Positions 46,390 through 55,535 are shown, counted from the stretch's first letter. The stretch is DNA of 64,000 nucleotides from Flocculibacter collagenilyticus (GCF_016469335.1 NZ_CP059888.1:1426001-1490000); one strand, 5' to 3'. Program-made: numbers and translations. Notes: generated from the letters alone by a model not told the origin.

Positions 46390-47538
46390 GTGGATTCAAG
46401 TTACAACGAAGAGCTAAATATTTTTCGCGAAACGGTCGTAAAGTTTATCGAAAACGAAATTGCACCTTTTTATGAAGAGTGGGAAAAAAATAAAATTATT
46501 CCAAAATCGTTATGGCACAAAATGGGTGAAGAAGGCTTATTGTGTTGTGATATACCTGAAGAGTACGGCGGGTTTGGCGTAGATTTTAATTTTAATATGG
46601 TAGTTGCCGAAGAAATCGCGAAAGCAGGCTTCTTTTCATTATCAACCAATTTAGTGGTACATGCAGATATTGCTGCACATTACGTGCTTAACAAAGGTAC
46701 GGAAGAGCAAAAGCAAAAATACTTGCCAGAAATGGTAAGCGGAGAATGCATTGGTGCTATTTGTATGTCAGAGCCAGGAGCGGGTAGTGACTTGCAGGGT
46801 ATGAAAACAACCGCAACTAAAACCGATAAAGGTTGGTCTATTAGCGGCTCTAAAACGTTTATCACTAATGGTCAAAACTCTAAGCTTTATATTGTGGCAG
46901 CCAAGACTAACTTAGAGGTTGCAACGGCAAAAGGCTTAACGTTATTTTTAATTGATGAAGACATGCCAGGCTTCTCGCGCGGCCAAAACCTTCACAAAAT
47001 TGGTCAGCATGCTGGCGACACATCAGAGTTATTTTTCGATAACGTAGAAGTGACTGAAGAGCACGTGTTAGGCGAAATAGACAAAGGTTTCTTCAACTTA
47101 ATGGAAGAGTTACCTAGAGAGCGCTTAGCATTAGCATGTGTGGCTACGGCACACGCTGAAGGCGCACTTGCTTTAACTACAGACTACGTTAAAGAAAGAA
47201 AAGCATTTGGTGCTACGCTTTCTAAGCTTCAAGACATACGTTTTAAAATTGCTGAAATGGCAACAGAAATTGAAATGCATCGTGTGGTGATTGAATCATA
47301 CAAGCAAAAATTAGCAAATAAAGCATTGTCTACTGAACAAGCGAGTATGGCGAAATACTCAGCCACAGAAATGGAATTTAGTGTCACCAACCGCTGTTTA
47401 CAGTTATTCGGTGGATATGGTTATATGACAGAGTATCCAATATCGCGTTACTTCTTGGATGCACGTGTACAAACAATTTATGGTGGCACATCTGAAATCA
47501 TGAAAGAAATCATTAGTCGTTCTATTTTAGGGCGCTAA
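46390..47538 (+). CDS. Acyl-CoA dehydrogenase
   Basis: This 382-residue FAD enzyme starts at GTG 46390. GECIGAICMSEPGAGSDLQGMKTTATKTDKGWSISGSKTFITNGQ near residues 118-165 is the middle domain. The catalytic base is probably E244 in ELPRERLALA, as in long-chain acyl-CoA dehydrogenases, because the later medium-chain position is Gly (YGGTSEIMKEI instead of YEGT). The C-terminal CLQLFGGYGYMTEYPISRYFLDARV is conserved. The gene follows the SDR by 60 bases and probably supplies the first oxidation of the same acyl-CoA pathway. Confidence 0.92.
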   Translation: MDSSYNEELNIFRETVVKFIENEIAPFYEEWEKNKIIPKSLWHKMGEEGLLCCDIPEEYGGFGVDFNFNMVVAEEIAKAGFFSLSTNLVVHADIAAHYVLNKGTEEQKQKYLPEMVSGECIGAICMSEPGAGSDLQGMKTTATKTDKGWSISGSKTFITNGQNSKLYIVAAKTNLEVATAKGLTLFLIDEDMPGFSRGQNLHKIGQHAGDTSELFFDNVEVTEEHVLGEIDKGFFNLMEELPRERLALACVATAHAEGALALTTDYVKERKAFGATLSKLQDIRFKIAEMATEIEMHRVVIESYKQKLANKALSTEQASMAKYSATEMEFSVTNRCLQLFGGYGYMTEYPISRYFLDARVQTIYGGTSEIMKEIISRSILGR

Positions 47539-47555
47539 TATTTATAGTGCTTGTT

Positions 47556-47592
47556 TATAAGTGACGATAGTGCAATACCATTGTCACTTATA
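47556..47592. terminator. Hairpin after the acyl-CoA dehydrogenase gene, no U-tract
   Basis: TATAAGTGAC (47556-47565) pairs with GTCACTTATA (47583-47592), starting 18 bases after the stop codon. No T-run follows. It is placed like a terminator or 3' stabiliser. The rest of the gap to 47777 has no gene. Confidence 0.5.
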
Positions 47593-47777
47593 GACTATGT
47601 TAAAACTGGTACTTTCTCACAGCTATCAATCTTCCGCTCGAATTACTCACTAAAACTAATATTTCAGCTATTCTTATTTTACAAGGTTACGTATGTGTAT
47701 ATGTGTGAATTGAGCTAACGATATTTATTCACGTACTAAGACCTGTTTTCATACTTTTTTATTTTATAGGGGAAACC

Positions 47778-48077
47778 ATGAGAAAGCATATTTATTCAAA
47801 TCTAAATTATGATGATGTGGTACTTGATACAATGAATGTTCACTCATTTGAAAATGGTGAATATTTGGTAGAAGTGTCATATAACGACTTTACTGCGTAC
47901 GTTTTTGATGAAAACAGAAAAATATTAAAATTTCACAGCATTGAAGAAGTGAAGAATGCCTTTAATGAATGCCGTGTTAAGCGAGCGTTTTTAGTTCATC
48001 AGTCTGCTTACGATGAGATGTGCGGTCAGGAAGTGGATGGGGATAATACGGCGAAAATAAAGATCACGCTTCAATAA
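47778..48077 (+). CDS. Small DUF6482-like protein
   Basis: This 99-residue soluble protein has AGGGGAAA as ribosome-binding site. The pattern YLVEVSYNDFTAYVFDENRKILKFHSIEEVKNAF then a basic V-KRAFLVHQSAYDEMCG motif near residue 75 matches a widespread gammaproteobacterial small-protein family (DUF6482 as I recall it). Function unknown. It stands alone, converging with the porin gene at a shared hairpin. Confidence 0.7.
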   Translation: MRKHIYSNLNYDDVVLDTMNVHSFENGEYLVEVSYNDFTAYVFDENRKILKFHSIEEVKNAFNECRVKRAFLVHQSAYDEMCGQEVDGDNTAKIKITLQ

Positions 48078-48094
48078 CCCCAATGTAGAGGTGA

Positions 48095-48124
48095 CTTTCG
48101 AGATTGATAGTACAATCTCGAAAG
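48095..48124. terminator. Hairpin between the convergent DUF6482-like and porin genes
   Basis: CTTTCGAGATTG (48095-48106) and CAATCTCGAAAG (48113-48124) are perfect 12-base arms around ATAGTA. Sited between two convergent stop codons (48077 and 48143), it can act for both genes, although neither side has a long U-tract. Confidence 0.6.
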
Positions 48125-48142
48125 GTCAACACGCCCTCGGTT

Positions 48143-49294
48143 CTAGAATGTAAAATCTACACCAATTGTGATTGTTTCTGAATCTCCATGGTACGCCCAG
48201 CCAGTTGCTTTATCACCTTGATCAACAAATTTGTCGTACTGAACCTTTAATGCCGCATTTGAATGAAAATCATAACGAATACCATAACTCAGCATGTAAT
48301 GCTCTTCTAAGTTTTCAGTTCTGGCAAGCCCTTTAGTTCGTTCGTGATCTGCTTTCGAGTAGCTAATGTAGGGGTGAAACTCATCAATGTTGTAAACGAC
48401 TGAGACTAGATAAGTCGGATATTCAGTGCCCACTGCGTCAGTGTATTCAACAAGGTTCATGTCAAATAAAATGGTAAACTGTGCAAGGTCTGCTGTACCG
48501 CCCAATCCGATAAATTTTTGGGTGAATGGATCGGAATCGGTCGCTGAGCCATCGGCATTAATGGTGGTACGCTCTCTATCATTTTCAAAATAAACAAAAC
48601 GCAAGTCAAAAAAGTCGCCAGAAAAGTTCCAGTTAAACCCAATTATGTTCTTCCAAAACTCATTAACTGCTTGTGCATTACCGCCATACAGGCGATTGTA
48701 ATACTTTAATTCTTTATTATCGTTTGATGTTTCATTTCCATAAAATACGGTGATTACATTAGAATAATCGCCCGTTTGGAAGCTGTACATTGCGTGAAAG
48801 CCATCAAACTGAGTAACCTGCCACCAATATAAGTTTGAAGGAGGACGCACCCAAGGGTAGGCATAGCCTATTTCAGAAAATTCTGAAAAGTAATACATCG
48901 GAATATTTCTGCGCCCCGCCATTAAGGTTAAATCGTCGGTTGCTTGATATGTTAGATAAAACCAATCAAATTCAGGTTCAAAATCATCCGTTCCTTTCGC
49001 GACGAGCTGAGCGGTAACCGCTAAGCTCTCTCCTAGATCTGCTCTAAATTGCAAACCGAAAACAGATTCAGGCTTAAACGAGAAGTCATTGTCATATTGG
49101 CCAACATCGTAAAAGTCTGCTGTTAAAATTTCATCTCTTTCTTGACCGGGGTTTAATGGATCTTCAACCGTACCTAGTGTTCTTCCAGCTACGATAGAGC
49201 CATACCCCGAGATATCAATTTCTGCATATAAGTGAGTTGAAAAACAGGCGCCTGTTGCCACTAGGGCTAATAACGAAAGTCTTGAATGCATCAT
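48143..49294 (-). CDS. Porin-like outer-membrane beta-barrel protein, paralogue of 15901-17061
   Basis: This 383-residue protein has a signal peptide to about residue 24 (ending THLYA) and a mature part rich in alternating aromatic strands, ending with the outer-membrane terminal Phe in TITIGVDFTF. It shares with the porin at 15901 the GRRNIPMYYFSEFSEIGYAYPWVRPPS segment and general layout, so they form a paralogue pair of ~30% or so identity by eye. Unlike its paralogue it has no PstS-like partner next to it. The substrate is unknown. The 367-base region upstream has no gene. Confidence 0.82.
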   Translation of the reverse strand: MMHSRLSLLALVATGACFSTHLYAEIDISGYGSIVAGRTLGTVEDPLNPGQERDEILTADFYDVGQYDNDFSFKPESVFGLQFRADLGESLAVTAQLVAKGTDDFEPEFDWFYLTYQATDDLTLMAGRRNIPMYYFSEFSEIGYAYPWVRPPSNLYWWQVTQFDGFHAMYSFQTGDYSNVITVFYGNETSNDNKELKYYNRLYGGNAQAVNEFWKNIIGFNWNFSGDFFDLRFVYFENDRERTTINADGSATDSDPFTQKFIGLGGTADLAQFTILFDMNLVEYTDAVGTEYPTYLVSVVYNIDEFHPYISYSKADHERTKGLARTENLEEHYMLSYGIRYDFHSNAALKVQYDKFVDQGDKATGWAYHGDSETITIGVDFTF

Positions 49295-49661
49295 TGTTGC
49301 TCCATTAAGAGTTAGTCATCACCTACTGCATTATTACTGATGTGGAAAATTACTAGTGCATGCGACTTAAGTTAGGAACACATTAACAGACTTGTTCATT
49401 CACTATGTTGACACTTACTAAAGCCAACCAATAATGCGCTAGTGTTTTAATTCATTTAATTTGAGCTTGATTAAAGGGTTATATTAGCTTCCAATTTTAC
49501 TGCTGTAATTATTCAGAGCGATGGCTAACCGTATAATCACATATTTTGAAAGTACGTAACGCTCTAAGTGTTAAAGGTAGGATATTTCTGATAAAAAACA
49601 ATTTATTCCTTTATATTTTTGTGTATTAAAGAGTTCCCTGAGTTTTGAGCAAATACGTATA
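49295..49661. other. 367-base intergenic region upstream of the porin gene
   Basis: No gene, hairpin or repeat stands out. The part nearest 49294 must hold the porin promoter, and the part nearest 49661 the 3' end of the alcohol dehydrogenase transcript. A plus-strand TTGACA with TAATGC 18 bases on (49410-49440) is probably chance, because no plus-strand gene follows. Confidence 0.5.
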
Positions 49662-50921
49662 TCAAACTGATGGAAGCATCTGATGAATGATACTTTCACA
49701 GGTGGTTATATCCATATACTTAGGAACTGGATATGTGTACTGAAGGTGGGCCTCTTTTAGCGCCGCTTTAGCAATAAGGCGAATATCTTGCTCTTTTAAT
49801 GCATCTAACTGCTTAGGAATATTCATGCTTGCATTTAGCTGTTTCACATCATTTATAAATTGTTGTGCAAGAACCTCTTTTTCTGCTTGAGTAAGGGATT
49901 GCAGTTGTGCCGAGACAGGGATACTTTCTTTAATAGGATTTATGGTAAGTGATAGCATGGCTAAGCGTTCATTACAGTCTTGTTGGTAATAATCGAGAAT
50001 ATAAGGCAGCACAATTGCGTTAGCTAAGCCATGTGGAGTGCCATATTTTGCACCAAAATTATGAGCAATAGCATGAACATAACCGACACTAGCCTGAGTG
50101 AAAGCAAGCCCGGCATAAAAAGAGGCTAATGCCATAGCTTCTCGCGCTTCAATATCTTCCCCGTTTTTATATGCACGTGGTAAGTAATTGAAAATCATGG
50201 TGACTGCAGCTAATGCATAACTATCAGTTTCTGCTGTAGCAAATTTGCCTAGGAATGATTCGATTGCGTGTGTTAAGGCGTCCATACCTGTTGCCGCAGT
50301 AATAGGTGAGGGCAACCCTATCATAATTGTTGGATCTAACGCAGCTGCGAGCGGCACAACTTTTGTGTCAACTACTGGCGCTTTGGCGTGCGTAATAGGA
50401 TCTGATACAACGGCTGCAATAGTGACTTCTGAGCCGGTTCCTGCGGTTGTTGGAATGGCGAACAGTGGCAATCCTCGGTGTTTTGCTTTAAAAAACCCGC
50501 CAAGTTTTTTGGCATCTCGATTTGGATTAGTTGCACAAAGTGCAGCCACTTTTGCTGCATCAATAGCTGAACCGCCACCTAGCGCAATAATATTATCGCA
50601 GTTATGTTGGCTTAATAGTGAAACAGTCTCATCCACTATGGTAAATGTTGGGTCTGGTGTTACACCATTATATACAACGGCGTTTACACCGGCTTCGTTA
50701 AGAGCACTTTCAACTTTTGCTACTAACCCAAGCTCTTCTAATATGTTGTCAGTTACTATTAAAGTACGTTTCAGGTTGAATTGAGCTACCATATTGCACA
50801 GTTGCTCAGTTGATTTATCGCCAACAAATACAGTGGGTTTTGGTATAGCCACAAAGGTAAAAATAAACTTTGTTAGTTTTGTTAAGCCTTTATAAAACAT
50901 TACCTTTATTGAAAGCGACAT
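49662..50921 (-). CDS. Iron-containing (group III) alcohol dehydrogenase
   Basis: This 419-residue enzyme matches the Fe-ADH family. NAD-binding GGGSAIDAAK near residue 117 and TTAGTGSEVT near 160 are family signatures, and the metal-binding DALTHAIESF near 220 with HAIAHNFGAKYGTPHGLANAIVLP near 285-305 carries the Asp and three His ligands. It is longer at the N-terminus than most members by about 30 residues with a hydrophobic stretch. It ends an operon with a DUF6506-like protein and a FadD-type ligase, suggesting oxidation of a long-chain or medium-chain alcohol followed by CoA activation after a second oxidation. Confidence 0.92.
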   Translation of the reverse strand: MSLSIKVMFYKGLTKLTKFIFTFVAIPKPTVFVGDKSTEQLCNMVAQFNLKRTLIVTDNILEELGLVAKVESALNEAGVNAVVYNGVTPDPTFTIVDETVSLLSQHNCDNIIALGGGSAIDAAKVAALCATNPNRDAKKLGGFFKAKHRGLPLFAIPTTAGTGSEVTIAAVVSDPITHAKAPVVDTKVVPLAAALDPTIMIGLPSPITAATGMDALTHAIESFLGKFATAETDSYALAAVTMIFNYLPRAYKNGEDIEAREAMALASFYAGLAFTQASVGYVHAIAHNFGAKYGTPHGLANAIVLPYILDYYQQDCNERLAMLSLTINPIKESIPVSAQLQSLTQAEKEVLAQQFINDVKQLNASMNIPKQLDALKEQDIRLIAKAALKEAHLQYTYPVPKYMDITTCESIIHQMLPSV

Positions 50922-50949
50922 CTACTACATCCTGCATTTAATTTAAAAA

Positions 50950-51249
50950 TCATTCTAATAAGCGTGTTAACTTTGTATTCTCGTTGGCAGAAAAGCCAAC
51001 GTACCCAATAGGCACATGTGTATCTAAAGCATTGATTACTTGGTTGGCCTTATCTTCACCAAAACCACCACAAAGCTCAATAAGTTGGGTGCCGCGTTCA
51101 ATCATCTTTTTTGCTTCGTCTATGGCATGTTCAACAGAGCTTACACCAACAATTTCTGTATGAAACACCTCATTTTTTAGTTGTGCTTGTTGTTGATTGG
51201 GCTGATAGTCAGGGGCTAAAACAATAAACCCATAATGGTTTAGCTTCAT
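50950..51249 (-). CDS. DUF6506-like small protein
   Basis: This 99-residue soluble protein begins KLNHYGFIVLAPDYQPNQQQAQL and contains VGVSSVEHAIDEAKKMIERGTQLIELCGGFGEDKANQVINAL, a pattern I associate with the DUF6506 family. The fold looks like alternating beta-alpha units with a conserved ELCGGFG motif that may bind a phosphate or cofactor. It sits between the acyl-CoA ligase (22 bases) and the iron alcohol dehydrogenase (28 bases), so its role is probably linked to their pathway. Biochemistry is unknown. Confidence 0.72.
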   Translation of the reverse strand: MKLNHYGFIVLAPDYQPNQQQAQLKNEVFHTEIVGVSSVEHAIDEAKKMIERGTQLIELCGGFGEDKANQVINALDTHVPIGYVGFSANENTKLTRLLE

Positions 51250-51271
51250 ATACGCATTCCTTTAGTTATCT

Positions 51272-52900
51272 TTATTTTCTGAGGTCTTTTCGTAAAATTT
51301 TGCCTACTGAAGATTTAGGTAGTTCAGAAACTAAATTAACTTTTTTAGGCACTTTGTAACCAGTTAGCTGGGTTTTGCAAAAGTCGATAATGGCTTGTGC
51401 TGTAACCTCCGCGCCTGCTTTTGCCACTACATACGCCACTACGCACTCTCCACTGTGATCGTCAGCCTCACCAATAACAGCAGCTTCCGCTATCTCATCG
51501 TGCATTGTTAATACTGCTTCAACTTCGTTAGGGTAAACATTAAAGCCGGAAACGATGATCATGTCTTTTTTACGGTCGACAATTTTTATATACCCATTAT
51601 TAAGCTTCACCGCAATATCACCCGTTTTTAGCCAGCCGTTTGGCGTAATCGTTGTGCTTGTTGCTTCTTCATTTTGCCAATAACCCAACATGATTTGTGG
51701 ACCACGCGCAACAAGCTCTCCTTCTTCACCTTGCGCGACTGGTTTGCCATTGTCATCCCAAATTTCAATTTCTGTACCAACGAGTGGCAAGCCAACAGAG
51801 CCGATCACTTCGTGTCCCGGTGGGTTTAAAGTAAGCACCGGTGATGTTTCTGACAGGCCATACCCTTCTGTAATGGTGCAGCCCGTTGTTTCTTTCCATA
51901 GTTTTGCTGCAATAGGGGTAAGCGTTGTTCCACCTGATAGAGAAAAGTGTAATTGTGTAAAATCAATTTGTTTTATATTTGGGTGATAACACAGCCCTAC
52001 AAATAACGTATTGATGCCAGAGATACCCGTAATTTTAAATTGACTAAGGGTATTAATGAATGCGTCCATATCACGAGGATTGGGAATAAGCACATTTAAA
52101 TTACCACGAGAGAAAAATAGCAGTAAGTTAACGGTAAATGCATAAATGTGGTAAACAGGAAGAGGGCAGGCGAATACTTCTTCTCCTTCCTTACATGCAT
52201 CCCCAAGGCGTGAATATGATTGTTTTACATTACTTAACACATTTGCCTGTGATAACGATGCTGCTTTAGCTGGACCTGTGGTTCCGCCAGTATATTGTAA
52301 TAATGCAATATCGTTTTGGTTGTTAGATTGTGGCTGTTGATAATTAGCGGTGCAGTCACTTACTAATATATTGGTTAATGTTTGTAAGTTAAATGGTTTA
52401 TTACTGACGCTGGTTCCGCTCTCAGCCTTTATAGAGCTGCTGTTTTTTAGATCAATTAAATCAGTAGGTGACGTTGTAATGACATATTCTATGCCAGTAT
52501 GGTCTGCAATTTCTTCAAATTTAGAGAGGTTGCTGGTTAACGTTATCAGCATTTTTGCATTTGAATTACTAAATTGGTGCTGCATCTCTCTTGGCGTGTA
52601 CAACGGGTTGGTATTGACTAATATATAGCCGCAACGTATGGCCGCATATGCCACAATCGGAAATTGAATTAAATTTGGTAATTGAATGGCAATTCTATCG
52701 CCTTGTTTTAAAGTTGTGTTTTCTTGAAACCAAGCCGCGACCGCTTTTGATTTTTGGTCGATATCGTTAAATGTAAGTGTTTGGCCTAAACAGTGAAATG
52801 CTGGTTTGTTTGAATATTTCTCGAAGGTATCATTAAGAAGTTGAATAAGCGTTTCGTGTTCCGCTAGTTTAATGTCGCTTAATTGATCAAACGTTGCCAT
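51272..52900 (-). CDS. Long-chain fatty-acyl-CoA ligase (FadD-type, AMP-forming)
   Basis: This 542-residue member of the ANL superfamily activates a carboxylic acid to its CoA thioester through an acyl-adenylate. LLQYTGGTTGPAKAASL near residue 205 is the P-loop-like motif, GYGLSETSPVLTLNPPG near 345 the ATP-binding core, GWLKTGDIAV near 425 the Asp-binding motif and VDRKKDMIIVSGFNVYPNEVEAV near 440 the fatty-acyl-CoA synthetase hinge. SVGKILRKDLR at the C-terminus carries the catalytic Lys. It leads the operon with the DUF6506-like and alcohol dehydrogenase genes. Confidence 0.92.
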   Translation of the reverse strand: MATFDQLSDIKLAEHETLIQLLNDTFEKYSNKPAFHCLGQTLTFNDIDQKSKAVAAWFQENTTLKQGDRIAIQLPNLIQFPIVAYAAIRCGYILVNTNPLYTPREMQHQFSNSNAKMLITLTSNLSKFEEIADHTGIEYVITTSPTDLIDLKNSSSIKAESGTSVSNKPFNLQTLTNILVSDCTANYQQPQSNNQNDIALLQYTGGTTGPAKAASLSQANVLSNVKQSYSRLGDACKEGEEVFACPLPVYHIYAFTVNLLLFFSRGNLNVLIPNPRDMDAFINTLSQFKITGISGINTLFVGLCYHPNIKQIDFTQLHFSLSGGTTLTPIAAKLWKETTGCTITEGYGLSETSPVLTLNPPGHEVIGSVGLPLVGTEIEIWDDNGKPVAQGEEGELVARGPQIMLGYWQNEEATSTTITPNGWLKTGDIAVKLNNGYIKIVDRKKDMIIVSGFNVYPNEVEAVLTMHDEIAEAAVIGEADDHSGECVVAYVVAKAGAEVTAQAIIDFCKTQLTGYKVPKKVNLVSELPKSSVGKILRKDLRK

Positions 52901-52982
52901 AGTTATTTTCCCTTACGTTGTTTTTATTATTGGGATATACAATTTATGTACTAAATTTAATTGGTTAGCAAGCAATAAGTAT

Positions 52983-53011
52983 AAAAAAACCGCCCATATT
53001 ATGTGGGCGGT
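52983..53011 (-). terminator. Intrinsic terminator after the Yip1 gene
   Basis: On the minus strand ACCGCCCA pairs with TGGGCGGT (arms 53011-53004 and 52996-52989) and is followed by seven U residues. It lies ~105 bases past the Yip1 stop and just upstream of the ligase operon. Confidence 0.9.
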
Positions 53012-53116
53012 ATCACGTTTGTTTCATAACAACATTCCAAAACAACTAGGAAAAACTAAAACAATTTTTATTCTAAAAATGTTTTCTGACTAAATTCGAT
53101 TCCCATCAAGTAAATA

Positions 53117-53713
53117 TTAGTTAAAAACTGGCATGTAACCAGAACTCCATAGAGTTGCTGTTGCTGCTAAAATACACACAAGTAAAATTAAGCCACAAGT
53201 GACCACCGAACTTGCATAAATAAACCCACGATCTTCAGGAATATGCATAAGAATAGGGACGCCAGAATAAAGCAAATACACAGAGTAAGCTAAACCCGCA
53301 AGCCCAGCTAGCATAACAAACCATAGCTCAGGATATAGCGCGCTAATCGCTGACATAAATATTGGTGTTGCAGTGTAAGCTGCTAACTCTAATGTTTGTG
53401 TATAGGTTGGCTCAGCACCAAAGGTGTGTGCCATCCAATGCGCTAAATAAGCAAGTAAAAATACACCTATTATTAACGCAAAGTACATCCCAACGGACAA
53501 ATATAAGGCGCTGTCGGCTGTTATTTTAATTGGATCACCAACACCAATACTCCAGCCAATGTGTACTGCAGAAAAATATCCGCAAATTGAGGGTATTAAC
53601 GCAATTAACAGTATATGAGACATACTGTATTTAAAAGATTCATGACGTTCGTCAATAGTATGCCACTCTTCAACTGGGTGGGCATATAATCCCCATAGAT
53701 GGTTTAAAATCAT
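53117..53713 (-). CDS. Yip1-family inner-membrane protein
   Basis: The start is ATG 53713 (MILNHLWGLYAHPVEEWHTIDERHE) behind AGAAGGA, giving 198 residues; a longer frame adds 22 unconserved residues. Five hydrophobic helices cover residues ~35-195, the topology of Yip1/YckC-like proteins. The N-terminal WGLYAHPVEEWHTI is a gammaproteobacterial signature of this group. In bacteria the function is unknown, though membrane trafficking roles are known only for eukaryotic relatives. It is monocistronic, with its own terminator. Confidence 0.8.
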   Translation of the reverse strand: MILNHLWGLYAHPVEEWHTIDERHESFKYSMSHILLIALIPSICGYFSAVHIGWSIGVGDPIKITADSALYLSVGMYFALIIGVFLLAYLAHWMAHTFGAEPTYTQTLELAAYTATPIFMSAISALYPELWFVMLAGLAGLAYSVYLLYSGVPILMHIPEDRGFIYASSVVTCGLILLVCILAATATLWSSGYMPVFN

Positions 53714-54283
53714 ATTGCCATTCCTTCTAGTAACTTCCCCTAAAGCACTATTTCCCGCCAAACTATGGGTAAAGTGCAATCACTTGGCTGCTTTTTATGC
53801 AACTCTAGTTTAATTTATGACCTATTTAAAAGCTCACGTCAAGAAATCATTTCTTGGCTTTTTCCGCCAAACTATATCCAAAATCCAAAGCAACTGGGGA
53901 GAAGCTCTTGCACAATAACAGCCGCACCTTCAAGTAAGAGGTGATGGTTCAGTATTAATCAATCCGTAGTATGGCTAGGGAAATATTATTATGGGGGAAT
54001 GAGTCATTATTATTTTGTTGGGCATCATAGTCTAGATCATTGACTATTCGCTTCTGCGATATTTATCTACAGTCAATCATAATGAGTATGTAGGTATAAA
54101 TGGAAAAAAGTTATAAATTTTAATAGTATAGGAATTGATATTATTTTCTAACGATAGTTATCTTATAAGATTTTTCTACCATGAAGTACATTTCCATACA
54201 GTTTCTCACAAATCTATACGTCCTATTCAAAGTTGCCTTGATACCCTTTGCTCACAATAATTCGTTTTAAATGGAAGAGAATA
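53714..54283. other. 570-base intergenic region with a 12-base direct repeat
   Basis: No gene is supported. CCGCCAAACTAT occurs at 53755-53766 and again at 53864-53875, 109 bases apart. CAAGAAATCATTTCTTG at 53840-53856 is a palindrome followed by a short T-run, possibly a weak terminator or small mobile repeat remnant. The 3' portion is AT-rich and holds the promoter of the MipA gene. Confidence 0.5.
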
Positions 54284-55096
54284 GTGCATAAATTTAAATT
54301 GCTTTTTACGATAATTTTACGTGTGTTTAGCTTTAGCACATTGATGATTTTTTCTCAGGCTTCAGCAGCTGAGAAGAATATTCGAGACGGAGGCTATCTT
54401 GATTTTGGGGTAGGTCAAGGTCATGAATCTGACCCGTTTATTTTTGACAATGAAGATGATTCTGGCTTGGATCTGTATGTGAATGGTCGGTATCAATTAT
54501 ACGGTGTTTTTGTTGAGTTACCTCATGGGACTTCAAAGCAGCAATCCACAGTACTTTCTTTGGGCTACAACTTTCTCAATACCGAAAACTGGTCATATGA
54601 CATACAACTGGCAATGAACCATAGAGATCTTGAGCATAAGGTACCTGGCACTGAGCGTGTCAGTACGAGAGAGAGTCACTCTAAACTTGGATTGAGGATT
54701 TTAGGGGACTTTGATCAGACTCATTTGAAGTTTATTGTTGCTGGCGCGAGTGGTGATCCTGATGTTGGTTTATACGCTTCTGCTTGGCTAAGCCAGAATT
54801 ACCAATATTATAACTGGGATGTTTATGGAAGTATTGGCATAGAGTATCGCAACGAAGGCGTTGTTAATTATTTTTATGGGGTAAATGAAAATGAATTTGA
54901 AGGTTTGCCTTCCTATAAAGGCGATGCTGGGTTCGAGTATACAGGCCAAGTAGGTGCGAGTTATCCGATTAATGAACATTGGGTTTTTGAGGCATTTGCT
55001 AGAACTACGCTCTTACCCACTGGCATTACTGATAGCCCGCTGGTTGATGGTAATAGAGTCGTTAAAGCAGCCGTGGTAGTAAAGTATGTATTCTAA
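54284..55096 (+). CDS. MipA/OmpV-family outer-membrane protein
   Basis: The start is probably GTG 54284, after GGAAGAG, giving 270 residues; an upstream TTG at 54248 has no ribosome-binding site. A signal peptide runs to about residue 29 (SQASA). The mature protein starts with GGYLDFGVGQGHESDPF and ends in a beta-barrel with VVKAAVVVKYVF, the MipA/OmpV signature end with terminal Phe. MipA was described as a murein-synthesis scaffolding protein, but OmpV relatives are porin-like. It is followed by a DUF3019 gene that starts inside its last codons. Confidence 0.85.
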   Translation: MHKFKLLFTIILRVFSFSTLMIFSQASAAEKNIRDGGYLDFGVGQGHESDPFIFDNEDDSGLDLYVNGRYQLYGVFVELPHGTSKQQSTVLSLGYNFLNTENWSYDIQLAMNHRDLEHKVPGTERVSTRESHSKLGLRILGDFDQTHLKFIVAGASGDPDVGLYASAWLSQNYQYYNWDVYGSIGIEYRNEGVVNYFYGVNENEFEGLPSYKGDAGFEYTGQVGASYPINEHWVFEAFARTTLLPTGITDSPLVDGNRVVKAAVVVKYVF

Positions 55097-55508
55097 TATC
55101 AAAAATAAAGTTATGAATTCATTTACATTACTGATTTGTTTTAGTTTGGCTGGTGCGTCCTTATTTATACAAGCAAAAGAGCCTGCAAGTTTACCAACGT
55201 TGACAATTAAGCCAACTAAATGTGTGTCTTTGAAGCAAGGTGAAGTTTGTTATGTAAGTGTATCGGTTGTTTGGCAAGTATCTGATATTGGAGATTATTG
55301 TCTATTCTCTACGTTGCAGAAAAAACCGCTTCAATGCTGGTATTCCACTAAGCAAGGTGCATTTTCTCAGGAAGTGGAAATGAATGATGATGTTGCATAC
55401 TCATTGAAGAAAGCTAAAAGTGGGCAAGTAGTCGTTAGTAGTACACTCCCCTTGGCTTGGGTATATAAAAAAGAGAAGTTTTCACACGCGTCTTGGCGAA
55501 TATTTTAA
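55086..55508 (+). CDS. DUF3019-family periplasmic protein
   Basis: This 140-residue protein overlaps the end of the MipA gene by 11 bases; an alternative start is ATG 55113. The signal peptide (FTLLICFSLAGASLFIQA) precedes a mature part with four Cys residues (KCVSLKQGEVCYV, YCLF, QCWY) that could form two disulfides, matching the DUF3019 pattern I recall from Shewanella and Alteromonas genomes. DUF3019 genes usually neighbour MipA and a two-component system, as here. Function is unknown; a sensor or accessory role at the envelope is inference. Confidence 0.8.
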   Translation: MYSNIKNKVMNSFTLLICFSLAGASLFIQAKEPASLPTLTIKPTKCVSLKQGEVCYVSVSVVWQVSDIGDYCLFSTLQKKPLQCWYSTKQGAFSQEVEMNDDVAYSLKKAKSGQVVVSSTLPLAWVYKKEKFSHASWRIF

Positions 55509-55535
55509 TTTTTACCCTACTTATTCAAGACAATG

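Noticed and set aside
49410-49440. Plus-strand sigma-70-like promoter TTGACA with TAATGC
   Set aside because: No plus-strand gene follows; the neighbours on both sides are on the minus strand.
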